The notes under the pieces were generated by a model. The model was not told the DNA's origin and made no database searches. It saw only the letters and a list, made by a program, of their open reading frames with translations. A stretch of DNA of 64,000 nt. Origin: Litorivicinus sp. GTDB lineage: Bacteria > Pseudomonadota > Gammaproteobacteria > Pseudomonadales > Litorivicinaceae. Positions 50,672-60,607 of this stretch are shown piece by piece. The translations under genes were made by a program, and so were the position numbers. Where the stretch lies: contig JAOLBK010000005.1 in NCBI GenBank assembly GCA_028339155.1, positions 1 through 64,000 on the forward strand, given 5' to 3'. Within the stretch, counting starts at the first letter, position 1. Every line of letters begins with the position of its first letter.

Positions 50672-51100
50672 TTAGTTCGTCACTACGCAGTTGTTGCACA
50701 GTCCCTGTAGTTCGACCACTTGACCTTCAGTTGTAAAAAAATTTAGATCCTCAGGAGTGGCTAATTGTGAGGAAGTTTTGCAACGCTCGGCTATTCTGCT
50801 ACAGCCGGAGCAATGCAGAAGAACATGTAAATGATTGCTATGGGGGTCGGGGCATACCACATATGTATTGTTTGACTCAGCTTTATGAATAAATCTCATC
50901 TCAATCCAAAAATCAAGAACTCGATAGATGGTACTTATATTGATTGAATGCCCATTTTTTTTGAGGATGGACTGTAGTTGGTATGCGGTTGGGTGGTCGT
51001 TATGATTAGTCAATTCTTCTAAAATCATTATCCGTTGAGGCGTTACGCTTTTACCTTCTTCAGAACATCTTTTTAAAATACGGCTTCTATCTATCACCAT
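50672..51100 (-). CDS. Second Fur/Zur-family regulator
   Basis: KSVTPQRIMILEELTNHNDHPTAYQLQSILKKNG..NISTIYRVLDF; CSGC and CNNC pairs. Confidence 0.85.
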   Translation of the reverse strand: MVIDRSRILKRCSEEGKSVTPQRIMILEELTNHNDHPTAYQLQSILKKNGHSINISTIYRVLDFWIEMRFIHKAESNNTYVVCPDPHSNHLHVLLHCSGCSRIAERCKTSSQLATPEDLNFFTTEGQVVELQGLCNNCVVTN

Positions 51101-51638
51101 CTGCCCCCGGAGGGATGGCGTTATCTAACCCTTCAAGTGGTTCGATGACGACGTCAACAAGAGTATACCCACTGTCTGCCATACTAAATGACTGCGCGCC
51201 AACGGAGAGCCGCCCAGAAACGATTACTGGTTCGTAGAGGTCACGTAGCTTTGTGGGTTGAGAGGATGTGTCCACTACCAACGTTTGGTTAAGTGGTGGG
51301 GGTGGAACATGAACGCACTGTCCTGCCTCAGGCACAAGCAAAAACTGGCTAACGTCTGTGCCTACTGTTTCGATCGGAACCATGAAACCAGCGAGCTCTA
51401 TTCGCTGTCCTTCTAGAGATTGGTTTAATTGCTTGCCGGCGACATCAAGCTTTTCCTTAAATGTGGGATCAAACATGATATCGAAGGTCACATCTTCTGG
51501 GACAAAATCATACGCGCCTTCTGGAACGAGATTGCCCCAGTTAGTTGTCCATTGGGCATAGTCTGACTCGGTCGCTTCTCGAGAAAAAGCTGTCAATGAA
51601 GAAAGAATTACAGAACAAGTGATGAGCCATCTGATCAT
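51087..51638 (-). CDS. DUF3299-family secreted protein
   Basis: VELAGFMVPIE...FLLVPEAGQCVHVPPPPLNQ; signal peptide. Confidence 0.75.
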   Translation of the reverse strand: MIRWLITCSVILSSLTAFSREATESDYAQWTTNWGNLVPEGAYDFVPEDVTFDIMFDPTFKEKLDVAGKQLNQSLEGQRIELAGFMVPIETVGTDVSQFLLVPEAGQCVHVPPPPLNQTLVVDTSSQPTKLRDLYEPVIVSGRLSVGAQSFSMADSGYTLVDVVIEPLEGLDNAIPPGADGDR

Positions 51639-51643
51639 AATTT

Positions 51644-52894
51644 CTAACTGAGCCCCTGGTGCAGATTTCTTCGGTAAACAAAAGCTGCAGGAATTAAACT
51701 GCTCAATAATCCGGCACCGAGAATAATTCCAAACACGATCAATTCATCGAGGCTAAGGAAGCTAGTTTGTAGTTTTATACCAAGCATAGAACTCAGTTGA
51801 TGCTCCGCAAAAGAAGTCGCTATTGTAACAAAAAGAACAGCTCCCGATACCGCAGTCAACCCAATCACTAGCGATTCGAATATAACGAGCCTTGCCAAAT
51901 AGAAAAGGGAGGCCCCATTCGCTCTTAAAATTGTCATCTCTCGTTTTCTACTGTCTAAACTAGCAATGGTCAAGGTAACGATTGCTATTAAACAAATCAA
52001 AATAATCATCCAGCTTAATAGGTTAAATGCAGACTCAACTAAGCCTACGATCGACCACAACTCAGCCAATGCAACTCCTGGAATAATCGCAGAAATAGGC
52101 TCCGTCGGAAATTTGTTGATTTCCCGAATAAAGGGAAATATTTTGAATTTGGATTTGAGTCCGACGAAGGCAGCGGTAACAGTTTTTGGATCGAGAGCAT
52201 GGTCAGGAAGAGATTCGATATTGACGTTATTGACACCGAAAACTTTGGTGCCACTTTGCCACCCCAGATGCACTAGTTCATATCCTCTTAGGTTCACGAA
52301 TATGGCTTGATCTATAGGTGTCCCAGTCTGTGCAAGAACTCCCGAAATTTGAAATGCAAAATCATCGTGAGATTTTTCGATTGCATTACCTGAGCCGTGC
52401 GTTATAAAAAGTTCGGCCCCAACTTTGTAGCCCAGTTTTTCTGCAGCTGTTGATCCAACTATTGCTGCTGATATTTTCGAAGAAGCGTCGCCCTCAGCAA
52501 AAAGAATTGGAAGGTCGCCACCGTATCGCATGTGTTCAAAGTAGTCCGGAAGATTGGTTGCTACTACTCTAAAACCCTTGTGACTATCGCCTAGCGCAAT
52601 TGGAACTAACCAGTCGATATCAGGTGAGCTCTCAATTTCATTCATAGTTTTCATGGTCACGTTATTAATTGGTTGGCCCAAGTGAAATACTGTGTACAAG
52701 ACCATTTCTATTGATCCGCTTTTTGGCCCAATTATGAGGTCAACCCCTGATACGCTCTGGCTGAATCCCGCTTCGGTGGCTTTCTGGATGCGATCTATGC
52801 TTAAAACCAGAACCATTGATGCCATTAAGGTGAAAGTGACAAGAGCGAGTGGTAAGGCTCTTGAGCGCATGGATTTAAAGATAAGTCCCAACAC
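51644..52894 (-). CDS. FtsX/MacB-type ABC transporter permease
   Basis: LPLALVTFTLMASMVLVLS...LDSRKREMTILRANGASLFYLARLVIFESL. Confidence 0.88.
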   Translation of the reverse strand: MLGLIFKSMRSRALPLALVTFTLMASMVLVLSIDRIQKATEAGFSQSVSGVDLIIGPKSGSIEMVLYTVFHLGQPINNVTMKTMNEIESSPDIDWLVPIALGDSHKGFRVVATNLPDYFEHMRYGGDLPILFAEGDASSKISAAIVGSTAAEKLGYKVGAELFITHGSGNAIEKSHDDFAFQISGVLAQTGTPIDQAIFVNLRGYELVHLGWQSGTKVFGVNNVNIESLPDHALDPKTVTAAFVGLKSKFKIFPFIREINKFPTEPISAIIPGVALAELWSIVGLVESAFNLLSWMIILICLIAIVTLTIASLDSRKREMTILRANGASLFYLARLVIFESLVIGLTAVSGAVLFVTIATSFAEHQLSSMLGIKLQTSFLSLDELIVFGIILGAGLLSSLIPAAFVYRRNLHQGLS

Positions 52895-52895
52895 T

Positions 52896-53549
52896 TTAGT
52901 TATCGAGTTCGATGACAGTATTGAAAAAGGGCACCATCGACGGGTCGTGGCTGACTATTAAGATTGCTTGCTTCGAGGGGTCAAAAGTATTGATGAGCTC
53001 TTGAACGAACTCTGTTGTCGATTTTGGATCTAGCGATGAAGTGGGCTCATCGGCCAGAAACAGTTCGGGTTTGCCAAGCAGTGCACGTGCGCACGCAACT
53101 CGTTGTTGTTGGCCTATGCTTAGGTTGCTGATTTGCCGATTCAATATATTTTTGGGCAAACCGAGCGCACTTAAAATCCGAGAAATCTCTGGTTCAATTT
53201 CGGGAGCTTTTGATGTTCTTTGATGTGAAAACTGTATGCCCAGTCTGACGTTTTCCAGAACGGAAAGAAAGGGAATGAGATTAAGCGTTTGGAAAACATA
53301 TCCTATGTGGTCAGCCCTGATTTGATCAAGAGATGTAGGACGTAACGATGAAAATCGATTCCCAATCAAGTCTATTTCACCTTTCTGGATTTTAAGCACG
53401 CCAGCGATTAGGTTGAGGAAAGTTGTTTTGCCGCAACCTGATCGACCTGTCACCAAGACGCGGTCTCCAACCCTTATTTTTAAATCGGGGAAACGGATGG
53501 TTTGACCGCTACTGTATAAATATTCAAGACGATTAGTTTCTAAAATCAC
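52896..53549 (-). CDS. LolD/MacB-type ABC transporter ATPase
   Basis: Walker A GRSGCGKTT; LSIGQQQRVACARAL; LFLADEPTSSLD. Confidence 0.93.
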   Translation of the reverse strand: MILETNRLEYLYSSGQTIRFPDLKIRVGDRVLVTGRSGCGKTTFLNLIAGVLKIQKGEIDLIGNRFSSLRPTSLDQIRADHIGYVFQTLNLIPFLSVLENVRLGIQFSHQRTSKAPEIEPEISRILSALGLPKNILNRQISNLSIGQQQRVACARALLGKPELFLADEPTSSLDPKSTTEFVQELINTFDPSKQAILIVSHDPSMVPFFNTVIELDN

Positions 53550-54118
53550 CAGCTAATGAAATCCTGCGACTTATTGAGGGTCCTTGCTAATCCTTTATTA
53601 TTTATCACGGCTTCCACTTTTATCGATTCCAGCTCATCGAAATGTTCGAAGGCTTCGCCAAACTCTATTTTCGTAAGATTGGCTGGCGTTTGACACTCAA
53701 ATTCGTAGGTTAGCACGACATCTTTGTGACCGCTTTCGCTATTTCCTGTGCTCGTTACGCTTTGAAATTTCGCGTCGAAATTTTGAAGTGCACATTTTGC
53801 ATCATGAGATAATTTAAAAATGGTTGAGAAATTTTCGTACTGATCCGCGGATTCGTGGTGTTCTTCTGAAATCTCAAATGAAACGCTCTTGTGCTCGTCT
53901 TTGTGCTCGTCTTTGTGCTCGTCTTTGTGCTCGTCTTTGTGCTCGTCTAGAGTTAGCTGTACTAATGGCATGTCGTATTGAACAAACAACTTCCTGTTTT
54001 CTAGAACTACTTTTGCATTATTAATGCCGTGGGCGTGCACGTCTGCGTGACGATTTTCTTCAGCATTTAGTCCAGCAGTCAGTGTAATTGCCGCTGCAAA
54101 AATAAATATTTTGATCAT
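53546..54118 (-). CDS. ZrgA/DUF2796-like periplasmic zinc-binding protein with (DEHK) repeats
   Basis: Signal peptide; HADVHAHGINNAKVVLENRKLFVQYDMPL; DEHKDEHKDEHKDEHKDEHK. Confidence 0.8.
   Translation of the reverse strand: MIKIFIFAAAITLTAGLNAEENRHADVHAHGINNAKVVLENRKLFVQYDMPLVQLTLDEHKDEHKDEHKDEHKDEHKSVSFEISEEHHESADQYENFSTIFKLSHDAKCALQNFDAKFQSVTSTGNSESGHKDVVLTYEFECQTPANLTKIEFGEAFEHFDELESIKVEAVINNKGLARTLNKSQDFISW
53891..53950. repeat. 5 x 12-bp tandem repeat (gtgctcgtcttt) encoding DEHK units
   Basis: Four exact units plus one ending gtctag. Confidence 0.95.
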
Positions 54119-54147
54119 AGGGTTTTTCCGAATTATATATTACGAAT

Positions 54148-54170
54148 GCAATGTTATTTTATAACAATTC
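54148..54170. promoter_or_regulatory. Zur-box-like site GCAATGTTATTTTATAACAATTC
   Basis: Same ATGTTAT-N3-ATAACA core as 47684-47704; ~30 bp upstream of the ZrgA-like start. Confidence 0.78.
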
Positions 54171-54457
54171 TCCATGCAAGAAGTTTTTGGGATGAGTCTT
54201 TAGATTCTTAATTTATATTCGGTGCACATTTGTTTTAATCGCTAATGATGTGGTCTAGGAGCAGGCTGGAACCTTGATAATTCAGAAAGCGGGTTGTTTG
54301 CGGTGCGCGAGATACAACGGATCAACTCTTTTAAGCCGCCAAAGGCCGCCTCAATTACACAGTGCAATAGGAGCCAGTTGATAGAGCTGATATGGCTAGC
54401 TCCGGGGAATGCACCTGACTCGCCAATACCTGCTTAATTTAATGATTTGCTTAGAGT

Positions 54458-55756
54458 CTAACGATACATGGCTTCCATCGCTTTTCGTGTTGAAACAGCC
54501 TCTGATGTGAGATCGATTTCAACATCTGCCCACTTAATGGGATGATCCTTTGGAACGTTGGAAATTAATTTCACGTGATGGGCGAGGCCTATGGGAAGCC
54601 CACCCAGATCCAGAGATTTTTTTGCTGGACAGAGTCGGCCGTAAACAGTAAAGCCTCCTTCGCCATCCAATATTTCGCCGGCCTTTAGATCACGCTTCGC
54701 GGTTGCAACAACATCCGCATTGAAGTCCATCGTTGAACCGGTCGGTTTATTCAAAAGCGCTGCGGACAAAATTGATATATTGAGTTCAAGTCCGATCAAA
54801 TGGAATGGTTTGTACATAGCTGAAAACCGACCAGTCTCGTCTGTATTCATTCCGTACTGTTTAAAGCAAGCTGAGGCGTAGTCGTTCGGTGCTTCAATCA
54901 CAACATAGACGCCCCAACGAAGGTCTCGATAGACTGGACGTTGATCGCGTTCGATGGATGTCACGACTTCCACCATGCCGGTCTCATCTAGCTGCCCACC
55001 GACCGAGCGGGGCCTTAAGACGTGGGCTAAATCATCCATGCCTGCAGCAGGGAATGCCAATCCATTTTCAGGAGATTTTAGTCCGGTTGCATTGGAAATC
55101 GCAGCCATTTCTAAGGCTGATTTTGTGCCGTCCAAGAAGCTATTGAACATCTGACTGTTCATGCCTGCATCGGCTGCTTGTTCCGGAGTTAGACCGTAAT
55201 GATCCCATACTGTATCTGGTGTTGAGTAATGATAGTTTGGTAGATATTTTGTACCCTTGCCTGCCGCCACAACGTGAAATCCGGAGGCTCGAGCCCATTC
55301 AACCAGTTCGATCGTGAGCGCGGGTTGGTCTCCATAGGCCATCGAGTAAACAACCCCCGCATCCCTGGCTTCTTTTGCGAGAATTGCGCCCGCTAAGACG
55401 TCGGCTTCCACATTCACCATCACAATGTGTAACTTGCGTTCAATTGCCATTTTTGCGTGACTAATTCCGACGGCTGGATTTCCGGTGGCTTCGACCACGA
55501 CATCAATCCGCGAACTATCCAACATTGTCTGGGTATTCTCGAAGAACTTCGTTTTCGCGAGTTGTTCCTCGGACCAGCCGACCTTTCGACACGTATTTTT
55601 GGCGCGTTCTACATCAAGATCTGCAATGGCGGCGACTTCGAGGCCAATAGTTGTTGGTATTTGGCTCAAAAACATGGATCCGAATTTTCCGGCGCCAATT
55701 AAACCAACTTGAACGGGTCGATCTGCTCGTGCCGCTAATTCCTGATAAATATACAT
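54458..55756 (-). CDS. Homoserine-dehydrogenase-like NAD(P) oxidoreductase with C-terminal SAF domain
   Basis: VQVGLIGAGKFGSMFLSQIPTTIGLEVAAIADLDVERA; KRDLKAGEILDGEGGFTVYGRLCPA SAF-like. Confidence 0.8.
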   Translation of the reverse strand: MYIYQELAARADRPVQVGLIGAGKFGSMFLSQIPTTIGLEVAAIADLDVERAKNTCRKVGWSEEQLAKTKFFENTQTMLDSSRIDVVVEATGNPAVGISHAKMAIERKLHIVMVNVEADVLAGAILAKEARDAGVVYSMAYGDQPALTIELVEWARASGFHVVAAGKGTKYLPNYHYSTPDTVWDHYGLTPEQAADAGMNSQMFNSFLDGTKSALEMAAISNATGLKSPENGLAFPAAGMDDLAHVLRPRSVGGQLDETGMVEVVTSIERDQRPVYRDLRWGVYVVIEAPNDYASACFKQYGMNTDETGRFSAMYKPFHLIGLELNISILSAALLNKPTGSTMDFNADVVATAKRDLKAGEILDGEGGFTVYGRLCPAKKSLDLGGLPIGLAHHVKLISNVPKDHPIKWADVEIDLTSEAVSTRKAMEAMYR

Positions 55757-55770
55757 CGTAAAAATCCCTA

Positions 55771-56562
55771 CTACGCGGCGTATTCTTTGGCGAGTTCCGA
55801 AAGGCAGTTGTCTTCCAGTGCCTTGATTGGCGTGAAATCTCGGTGTGCAATCCATTCCTTGCGATTGAACGCGCGAATATGGTTGTCCACATGACACAAG
55901 GACAGGTAAGCAATGGTTCGGCCAAACGGTGAAATATTTGCGGGGCTCGCATGCACGAGTAGTGATGAGAACATCAGCATGCTTCCTGCTGGCCCCGTTG
56001 GTGCGACGCAGCCACCACGATCAGCAAGTTCGGTGACCTTGTCTCGGTCAAGAGTCCATAATGGATAGCTTGTCGTTTCAAGATCATGTCCAGCATCGAT
56101 AACGCCTACTTTGTGGCTGCCTGGAATGAACAGTAACGGACCGTTGGCTGCAGTCACATCATCAAGAAAGACGGCAATATTCATTGCGCGAGGTTCTGGC
56201 ATTTCATCGTCGCGTTTCCATGTGCCGTAGTCCTGATGCCATTGCCATACCGCTCCATCGAAAGCCGCTTTGGCATTGACCTTGTACTGATGCATGTAAA
56301 TATCACCATCCAGTAATTGTGATACCGGCTCGATCATGCGGGGATGAGCGCCAAGACGGCGAAATCCCTCGTTATATGTGTGCGCAGCGAATGCGGTCCT
56401 GGCAACGCCGTTACTCTCGCGCCAGACTTCTTCACGTTCTTCTTTGTAGATTTTTTCAGCTTCCCCTTTGAGATAGCTGGCCTCTTCAGGTGAGAAAAGG
56501 CTGGGGAAAAAGAGGTAGCCCTCTTCATCAAATTGTTTGGTTTGCGCTTCTGTGAGTTGCAT
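55771..56562 (-). CDS. Phytanoyl-CoA dioxygenase (PhyH) family protein
   Basis: QFDEEGYLFFPSLFSPEEA...WQWHQDYGTWKRD...LFIPGSHK. Confidence 0.9.
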   Translation of the reverse strand: MQLTEAQTKQFDEEGYLFFPSLFSPEEASYLKGEAEKIYKEEREEVWRESNGVARTAFAAHTYNEGFRRLGAHPRMIEPVSQLLDGDIYMHQYKVNAKAAFDGAVWQWHQDYGTWKRDDEMPEPRAMNIAVFLDDVTAANGPLLFIPGSHKVGVIDAGHDLETTSYPLWTLDRDKVTELADRGGCVAPTGPAGSMLMFSSLLVHASPANISPFGRTIAYLSLCHVDNHIRAFNRKEWIAHRDFTPIKALEDNCLSELAKEYAA

Positions 56563-56588
56563 TGCGACCTCTTATTTTCGGTTATTTG

Positions 56589-57257
56589 TCATTGGGGGAG
56601 TGCTTGTCCCTGGGATAGGCGCTGATAGGTTGCCTGTCCACTGGATTCCGCATGATGAGAGGCGAGTCTTGCTGCCTCATCTGGGTTATGTTTAATAATT
56701 GCGTCTGCGATGGCTGCGTGATCGCTCCAAATTTGTTGATACAAACGATCGTCTTCGAGTACTCGATGCATTGACCGAACCATGTGCGCCCAGCTCGCGT
56801 CTGCGATTCTTGCGATTTCAGGGTTTTCTGACAATTGATACAGTGCTCGATGAAACGCGATATCGGAGATGGCCAGGGCATCTTTATCGTGTGCCAAAAC
56901 GGCTTCCTGACCTTGTTCGATGAACTGATTGAGCTGATTGATGCCTGTTTGCGAAATTCTCTCAGCCGCTAAGCGAGCTGCTAATCCATCCAGTGCACCA
57001 CGGACCTGGTAAAGCGATAAAATCTGATCTGGGTCAATTGGCGCAACCATCTTTCCTTTGCGGCCTTTGTCCACAACTAAGCCGTCTCGCTCAAGGATAA
57101 CCATTGCATGACTGACTGGCTGGCGGCTTACGCCCATGGTATCCGCAAGCTCTTCTTGACGAAGGGTTTCAAGAGGGGCTAAGCGACCGCTTAAAATTCC
57201 TTCTTTGATGGTGTCGTAAACTTGTTCAACCAAATCTGTTTTTTGAATCTGCATCAT
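56589..57257 (-). CDS. GntR-family (FCD) transcriptional regulator
   Basis: LVEQVYDTIKEGILSGRLAPLETLRQEELADTMGVSRQPVSHAMVILERDGLV. Confidence 0.93.
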   Translation of the reverse strand: MMQIQKTDLVEQVYDTIKEGILSGRLAPLETLRQEELADTMGVSRQPVSHAMVILERDGLVVDKGRKGKMVAPIDPDQILSLYQVRGALDGLAARLAAERISQTGINQLNQFIEQGQEAVLAHDKDALAISDIAFHRALYQLSENPEIARIADASWAHMVRSMHRVLEDDRLYQQIWSDHAAIADAIIKHNPDEAARLASHHAESSGQATYQRLSQGQALPQ

Positions 57258-57326
57258 TTTTATCGAATTCTGAATTCAGAATTCAATAAACCTTATTTGG
57301 TAAGATTATGTCAATTTTTATTTTAG

Positions 57327-60002
57327 TTAACACTTCCACGGGGGAACAGATTCAGGCTCTATGGAGAATAATTCAAGGGCTTTTTGACGGTTTGACTCAC
57401 CTAATTTCCCCATATTTATCAATGCATGAATAGCAGCTAAAGCAATGTGGGCTGAATCGACCTCAAAAAATTCGCGCAGTGCGGCCCTATTGGCTGATCG
57501 ACCAAATCCATCGGTACCAAGAATCGTGACGGGTGCCTGGAGAAAGGGTGTTATTTGACTTGGTACAGCACGGACGTAGTCGCTGGCAATGATAATTGGC
57601 ACGGTGTCGCTTAATTGTTTGTTGATCCAAGCCACTTCCGCTGAATTGGTCAGGCCCAGTCGTTTGGATCGTTCGTGATCGGATGCTTCTCGTGCAAGTT
57701 CGCTAAATGAGGTCACCGAATAAATTGTTGCCCCGATCTGGAAATGTTCGTTGAGTAACTGCGCGGCCTTAATGACTTGAAGTAGGATCGTACCGGAACC
57801 AAGCAGTTGAACATCTACTGAGCCTGACTCGACGGGTTGCCTAAGCGGGTACAATCCGCGAATAACGCCTTCTTCAATATCGACTGGTTGATTTGGATGG
57901 GCATAATTTTCATTCATGACGGTCACATAAAAAAATTCATCCCGTTTTTCGTCAAGCATGCGTTTTAAGCCATATTCGACAATGACTGCCAATTCGTACG
58001 CAAAGCAGGGGTCGTAGGCGCGGCAGTTCGGAACGGTTGCCGCCATCAAATGACTCGAACCATCTTGGTGTTGCAGTCCTTCTCCTGACAAGGTGGTCCT
58101 TCCGGCCGTGGCCCCGAACAAAAACCCTCTTGGCCGCTGGTCTGCAGCTGCCCAGATTAGATCGCCCACTCGTTGAAAACCAAACATCGAATAATAAATG
58201 TAGATCGGTAAGAGTTCGATTCCGTGCACAGAGTAGGCGGTAGCAGCAGCTGTCCAGGAACTAATTGCTCCTGCCTCGGTGATCCCTTCTTCGAGAAGCT
58301 GTCCATCCTTAGCTTCTTTGTATGCAACCATTGAGCCTGCGTCCTCGGGTTCGTAAGTCTGGCCATCGGGTGCATAAATACCAATTTGGTTAAATAAGGT
58401 ATGCATGCCAAACGTACGGGCTTCGTCGGCAACTATTGGTACGATTCGACGGCCAAAGGATTTGTCGCGTAACAAGCCGCTAAGGATGCGAACCAGAGCC
58501 ATGGTTGTCGACATTTCCTTGTTATTTGCTTCGATGGCTGATTTTCCATAGGCCGCAAACTTTGGTCGGGCAGGCAGCGGTGTTTTTGCAGTTTGCGAAC
58601 GGCTAGGAATAAAACCACCCAAACTGTTTCGGCGCGACATCAGGTATTGAATTTCTTTTGAGTCATCTGATGGCTTGTAGAATTCCAGGTCTTCAACTTG
58701 TTGATCAGTGAGCGGGAGGGCAAAGCGATCCCTGAATGCCAAGAGTGCTTCGGAGTCCATTTTTTTTGCTTGATGAGCGGTCATTCTGGAGTCACCCGCA
58801 CCACCCATTCCGAAGCCTTTTTTGGTCTTGGCTAAGATTACGGTTGGTTGTCCTTCATGATCCGCAGCCGCTTGGAATGCTGCGAATAGCTTCTTGAAGT
58901 CGTGGCCACCACGTTTTAATCGATTGATGTCTTCATCAGTCATGTGACGAACGAGCGCGGCACTTTTAGGATCGGCCTCAAAAAAACGCTGACGATTGTA
59001 ATCACCATCTTTTGAGCCAAGTGTTTGGTATTGGCCGTCCGGTGTTTCTGAGAAACGCTTTAGGAGTGTGTGATCATTGTCGTTTGCGAATAGTGTGTCC
59101 CACTCGGAGCCCCAGAGCACTTTGATCACATTCCAGCCCGCACCGATAAAAAGTGATTCAAGTTCCTGAATGATCTGCCCATTTCCTCTCACAGGGCCGT
59201 CAAGTCGTTGTAGGTTGCAGTTGATTACAAAAGTGAGGTTGTCGAGTTTTTCGCGGGCCGCGAGAGTTAAGGCGGCAATAGATTCGGGTTCATCCATTTC
59301 GCCATCACCAAAAATCCCCCACACTCGTTGTGATGATGTGTTGGCCAATTGTCGATTACTCAGGTAACGCATGAAACGGGCCTGGTAAATCGCAGAAATG
59401 GGTCCGATGCCCATTGATCCGGTGGGGACTTGCCAGAAATCTGGCATCAGCCAGGGATGTGGATAAGAAGACAAGCCTTTGCCCGGGACTTCTTGTCGGT
59501 AATTTTCAAGGTCTTCTGCTGACAATCGGCCCTCAAGGAAAGCCCGTGAGTAGATCCCCGGTGCAGAATGCGGCTGAAAGTAAACAAGATCGCCATTAGA
59601 GGACTCAGTTTTTGCTTGAAAGAAATGATTGAATCCGATTTCGAAGATCTCTGCAGCCGACGCATAAGAGGCAATATGACCACCGAGTTCGCCAGAAGCT
59701 CGGTTTGCTTTCATGACCATCGCCAGAGCGTTCCAGCGAATAATCGAGGTGATTCGTTCTTCGATCGCCAAATCACCCGGGTACGGTGGTTGCTCTTCGA
59801 GTGAGATGGTATTGCGGTAGGCCGAAAAGGGCGCTTCATTGTTGAGTAGTCCGAGCATGCGCGCTTCGTCTTGAAGATTCGTAACAAGGGTGGACGCGTA
59901 GGCCTTTCCGCCTTTACGAACGACCGAGCGCAAGGACTCGATCCAGTCCTCTAATTCATTGGCATCAATGGTCACGTTGTTTGTATTTTGGTGTGAATTC
60001 AT
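57327..60002 (-). CDS. Homodimeric-type 2-oxoacid (pyruvate/2-ketobutyrate) dehydrogenase E1, AceE/MdeB-like
   Basis: AceE-type: HIASYASAAEIFEIGFNHFF, GDGEMDEPESIAAL, EDAGSMVAYKEAKDGQLLEEGITEAGA; no E2/E3 gene adjacent. Confidence 0.9.
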   Translation of the reverse strand: MNSHQNTNNVTIDANELEDWIESLRSVVRKGGKAYASTLVTNLQDEARMLGLLNNEAPFSAYRNTISLEEQPPYPGDLAIEERITSIIRWNALAMVMKANRASGELGGHIASYASAAEIFEIGFNHFFQAKTESSNGDLVYFQPHSAPGIYSRAFLEGRLSAEDLENYRQEVPGKGLSSYPHPWLMPDFWQVPTGSMGIGPISAIYQARFMRYLSNRQLANTSSQRVWGIFGDGEMDEPESIAALTLAAREKLDNLTFVINCNLQRLDGPVRGNGQIIQELESLFIGAGWNVIKVLWGSEWDTLFANDNDHTLLKRFSETPDGQYQTLGSKDGDYNRQRFFEADPKSAALVRHMTDEDINRLKRGGHDFKKLFAAFQAAADHEGQPTVILAKTKKGFGMGGAGDSRMTAHQAKKMDSEALLAFRDRFALPLTDQQVEDLEFYKPSDDSKEIQYLMSRRNSLGGFIPSRSQTAKTPLPARPKFAAYGKSAIEANNKEMSTTMALVRILSGLLRDKSFGRRIVPIVADEARTFGMHTLFNQIGIYAPDGQTYEPEDAGSMVAYKEAKDGQLLEEGITEAGAISSWTAAATAYSVHGIELLPIYIYYSMFGFQRVGDLIWAAADQRPRGFLFGATAGRTTLSGEGLQHQDGSSHLMAATVPNCRAYDPCFAYELAVIVEYGLKRMLDEKRDEFFYVTVMNENYAHPNQPVDIEEGVIRGLYPLRQPVESGSVDVQLLGSGTILLQVIKAAQLLNEHFQIGATIYSVTSFSELAREASDHERSKRLGLTNSAEVAWINKQLSDTVPIIIASDYVRAVPSQITPFLQAPVTILGTDGFGRSANRAALREFFEVDSAHIALAAIHALINMGKLGESNRQKALELFSIEPESVPPWKC

Positions 60003-60133
60003 TCGAGCGCCTCTAAAAGCACATTATATTTATGTTTTTTTGATTTTAAATGGCAAATATTCTTATATAAATCGTATTAATTGGTGAGATTTACTAGTAT
60101 TTTGTTTTTTATTAGAGATTAATTGGATTGTAT

Positions 60134-60589
60134 ATGTTGGATGCTATTGATCGTCGTATTTTGAGTGCTCTGCAGAGAGACGGGCGACTCACACAGATTG
60201 AATTGGCCGATAAAGTGGGACTGTCCGCGTCGCCGTGTGCTCGACGTGTCAAGCGATTGGAATCGGAAGGATTTATTCGTGGTTACTCCGCATTAATTGA
60301 TGAGGAAAAACTGGGATTCGGATTTAGTATTTTTGTGTCTGTTCGTTTGGATCAGCAAGTCGACGATCGTCTCGTTAATTTTGAATCAGCGATACGGGGG
60401 TGTCCGGAGGTCGTCGACTGCTGGTTAATGACCGGCAGTTTTGACTATCTGCTGCGTGTCTCTGTGAGTGATTTGCATGAATTTGAACGTTTTCTGACAG
60501 CTAATTTGACCCGGATCGGGGGTGTGGCTTCTATTGAGTCTTCGATTCCTTTACGTCGAGTGAAAGAAAACGCGGCCAGACTTATTTAA
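60134..60589 (+). CDS. Lrp/AsnC-family regulator
   Basis: LDAIDRRILSALQRDGRLTQIELADKVGLSASPCARRVKRLESEGFIRGYSA. Confidence 0.95.
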   Translation: MLDAIDRRILSALQRDGRLTQIELADKVGLSASPCARRVKRLESEGFIRGYSALIDEEKLGFGFSIFVSVRLDQQVDDRLVNFESAIRGCPEVVDCWLMTGSFDYLLRVSVSDLHEFERFLTANLTRIGGVASIESSIPLRRVKENAARLI

Positions 60590-60607
60590 CCAATAACTGA
60601 GGCACGG

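Noticed and set aside
57327-60002. Housekeeping pyruvate dehydrogenase operon aceEF-lpd
   Set aside because: No E2 or E3 gene on either side, so only an AceE/MdeB-like E1 can be supported.
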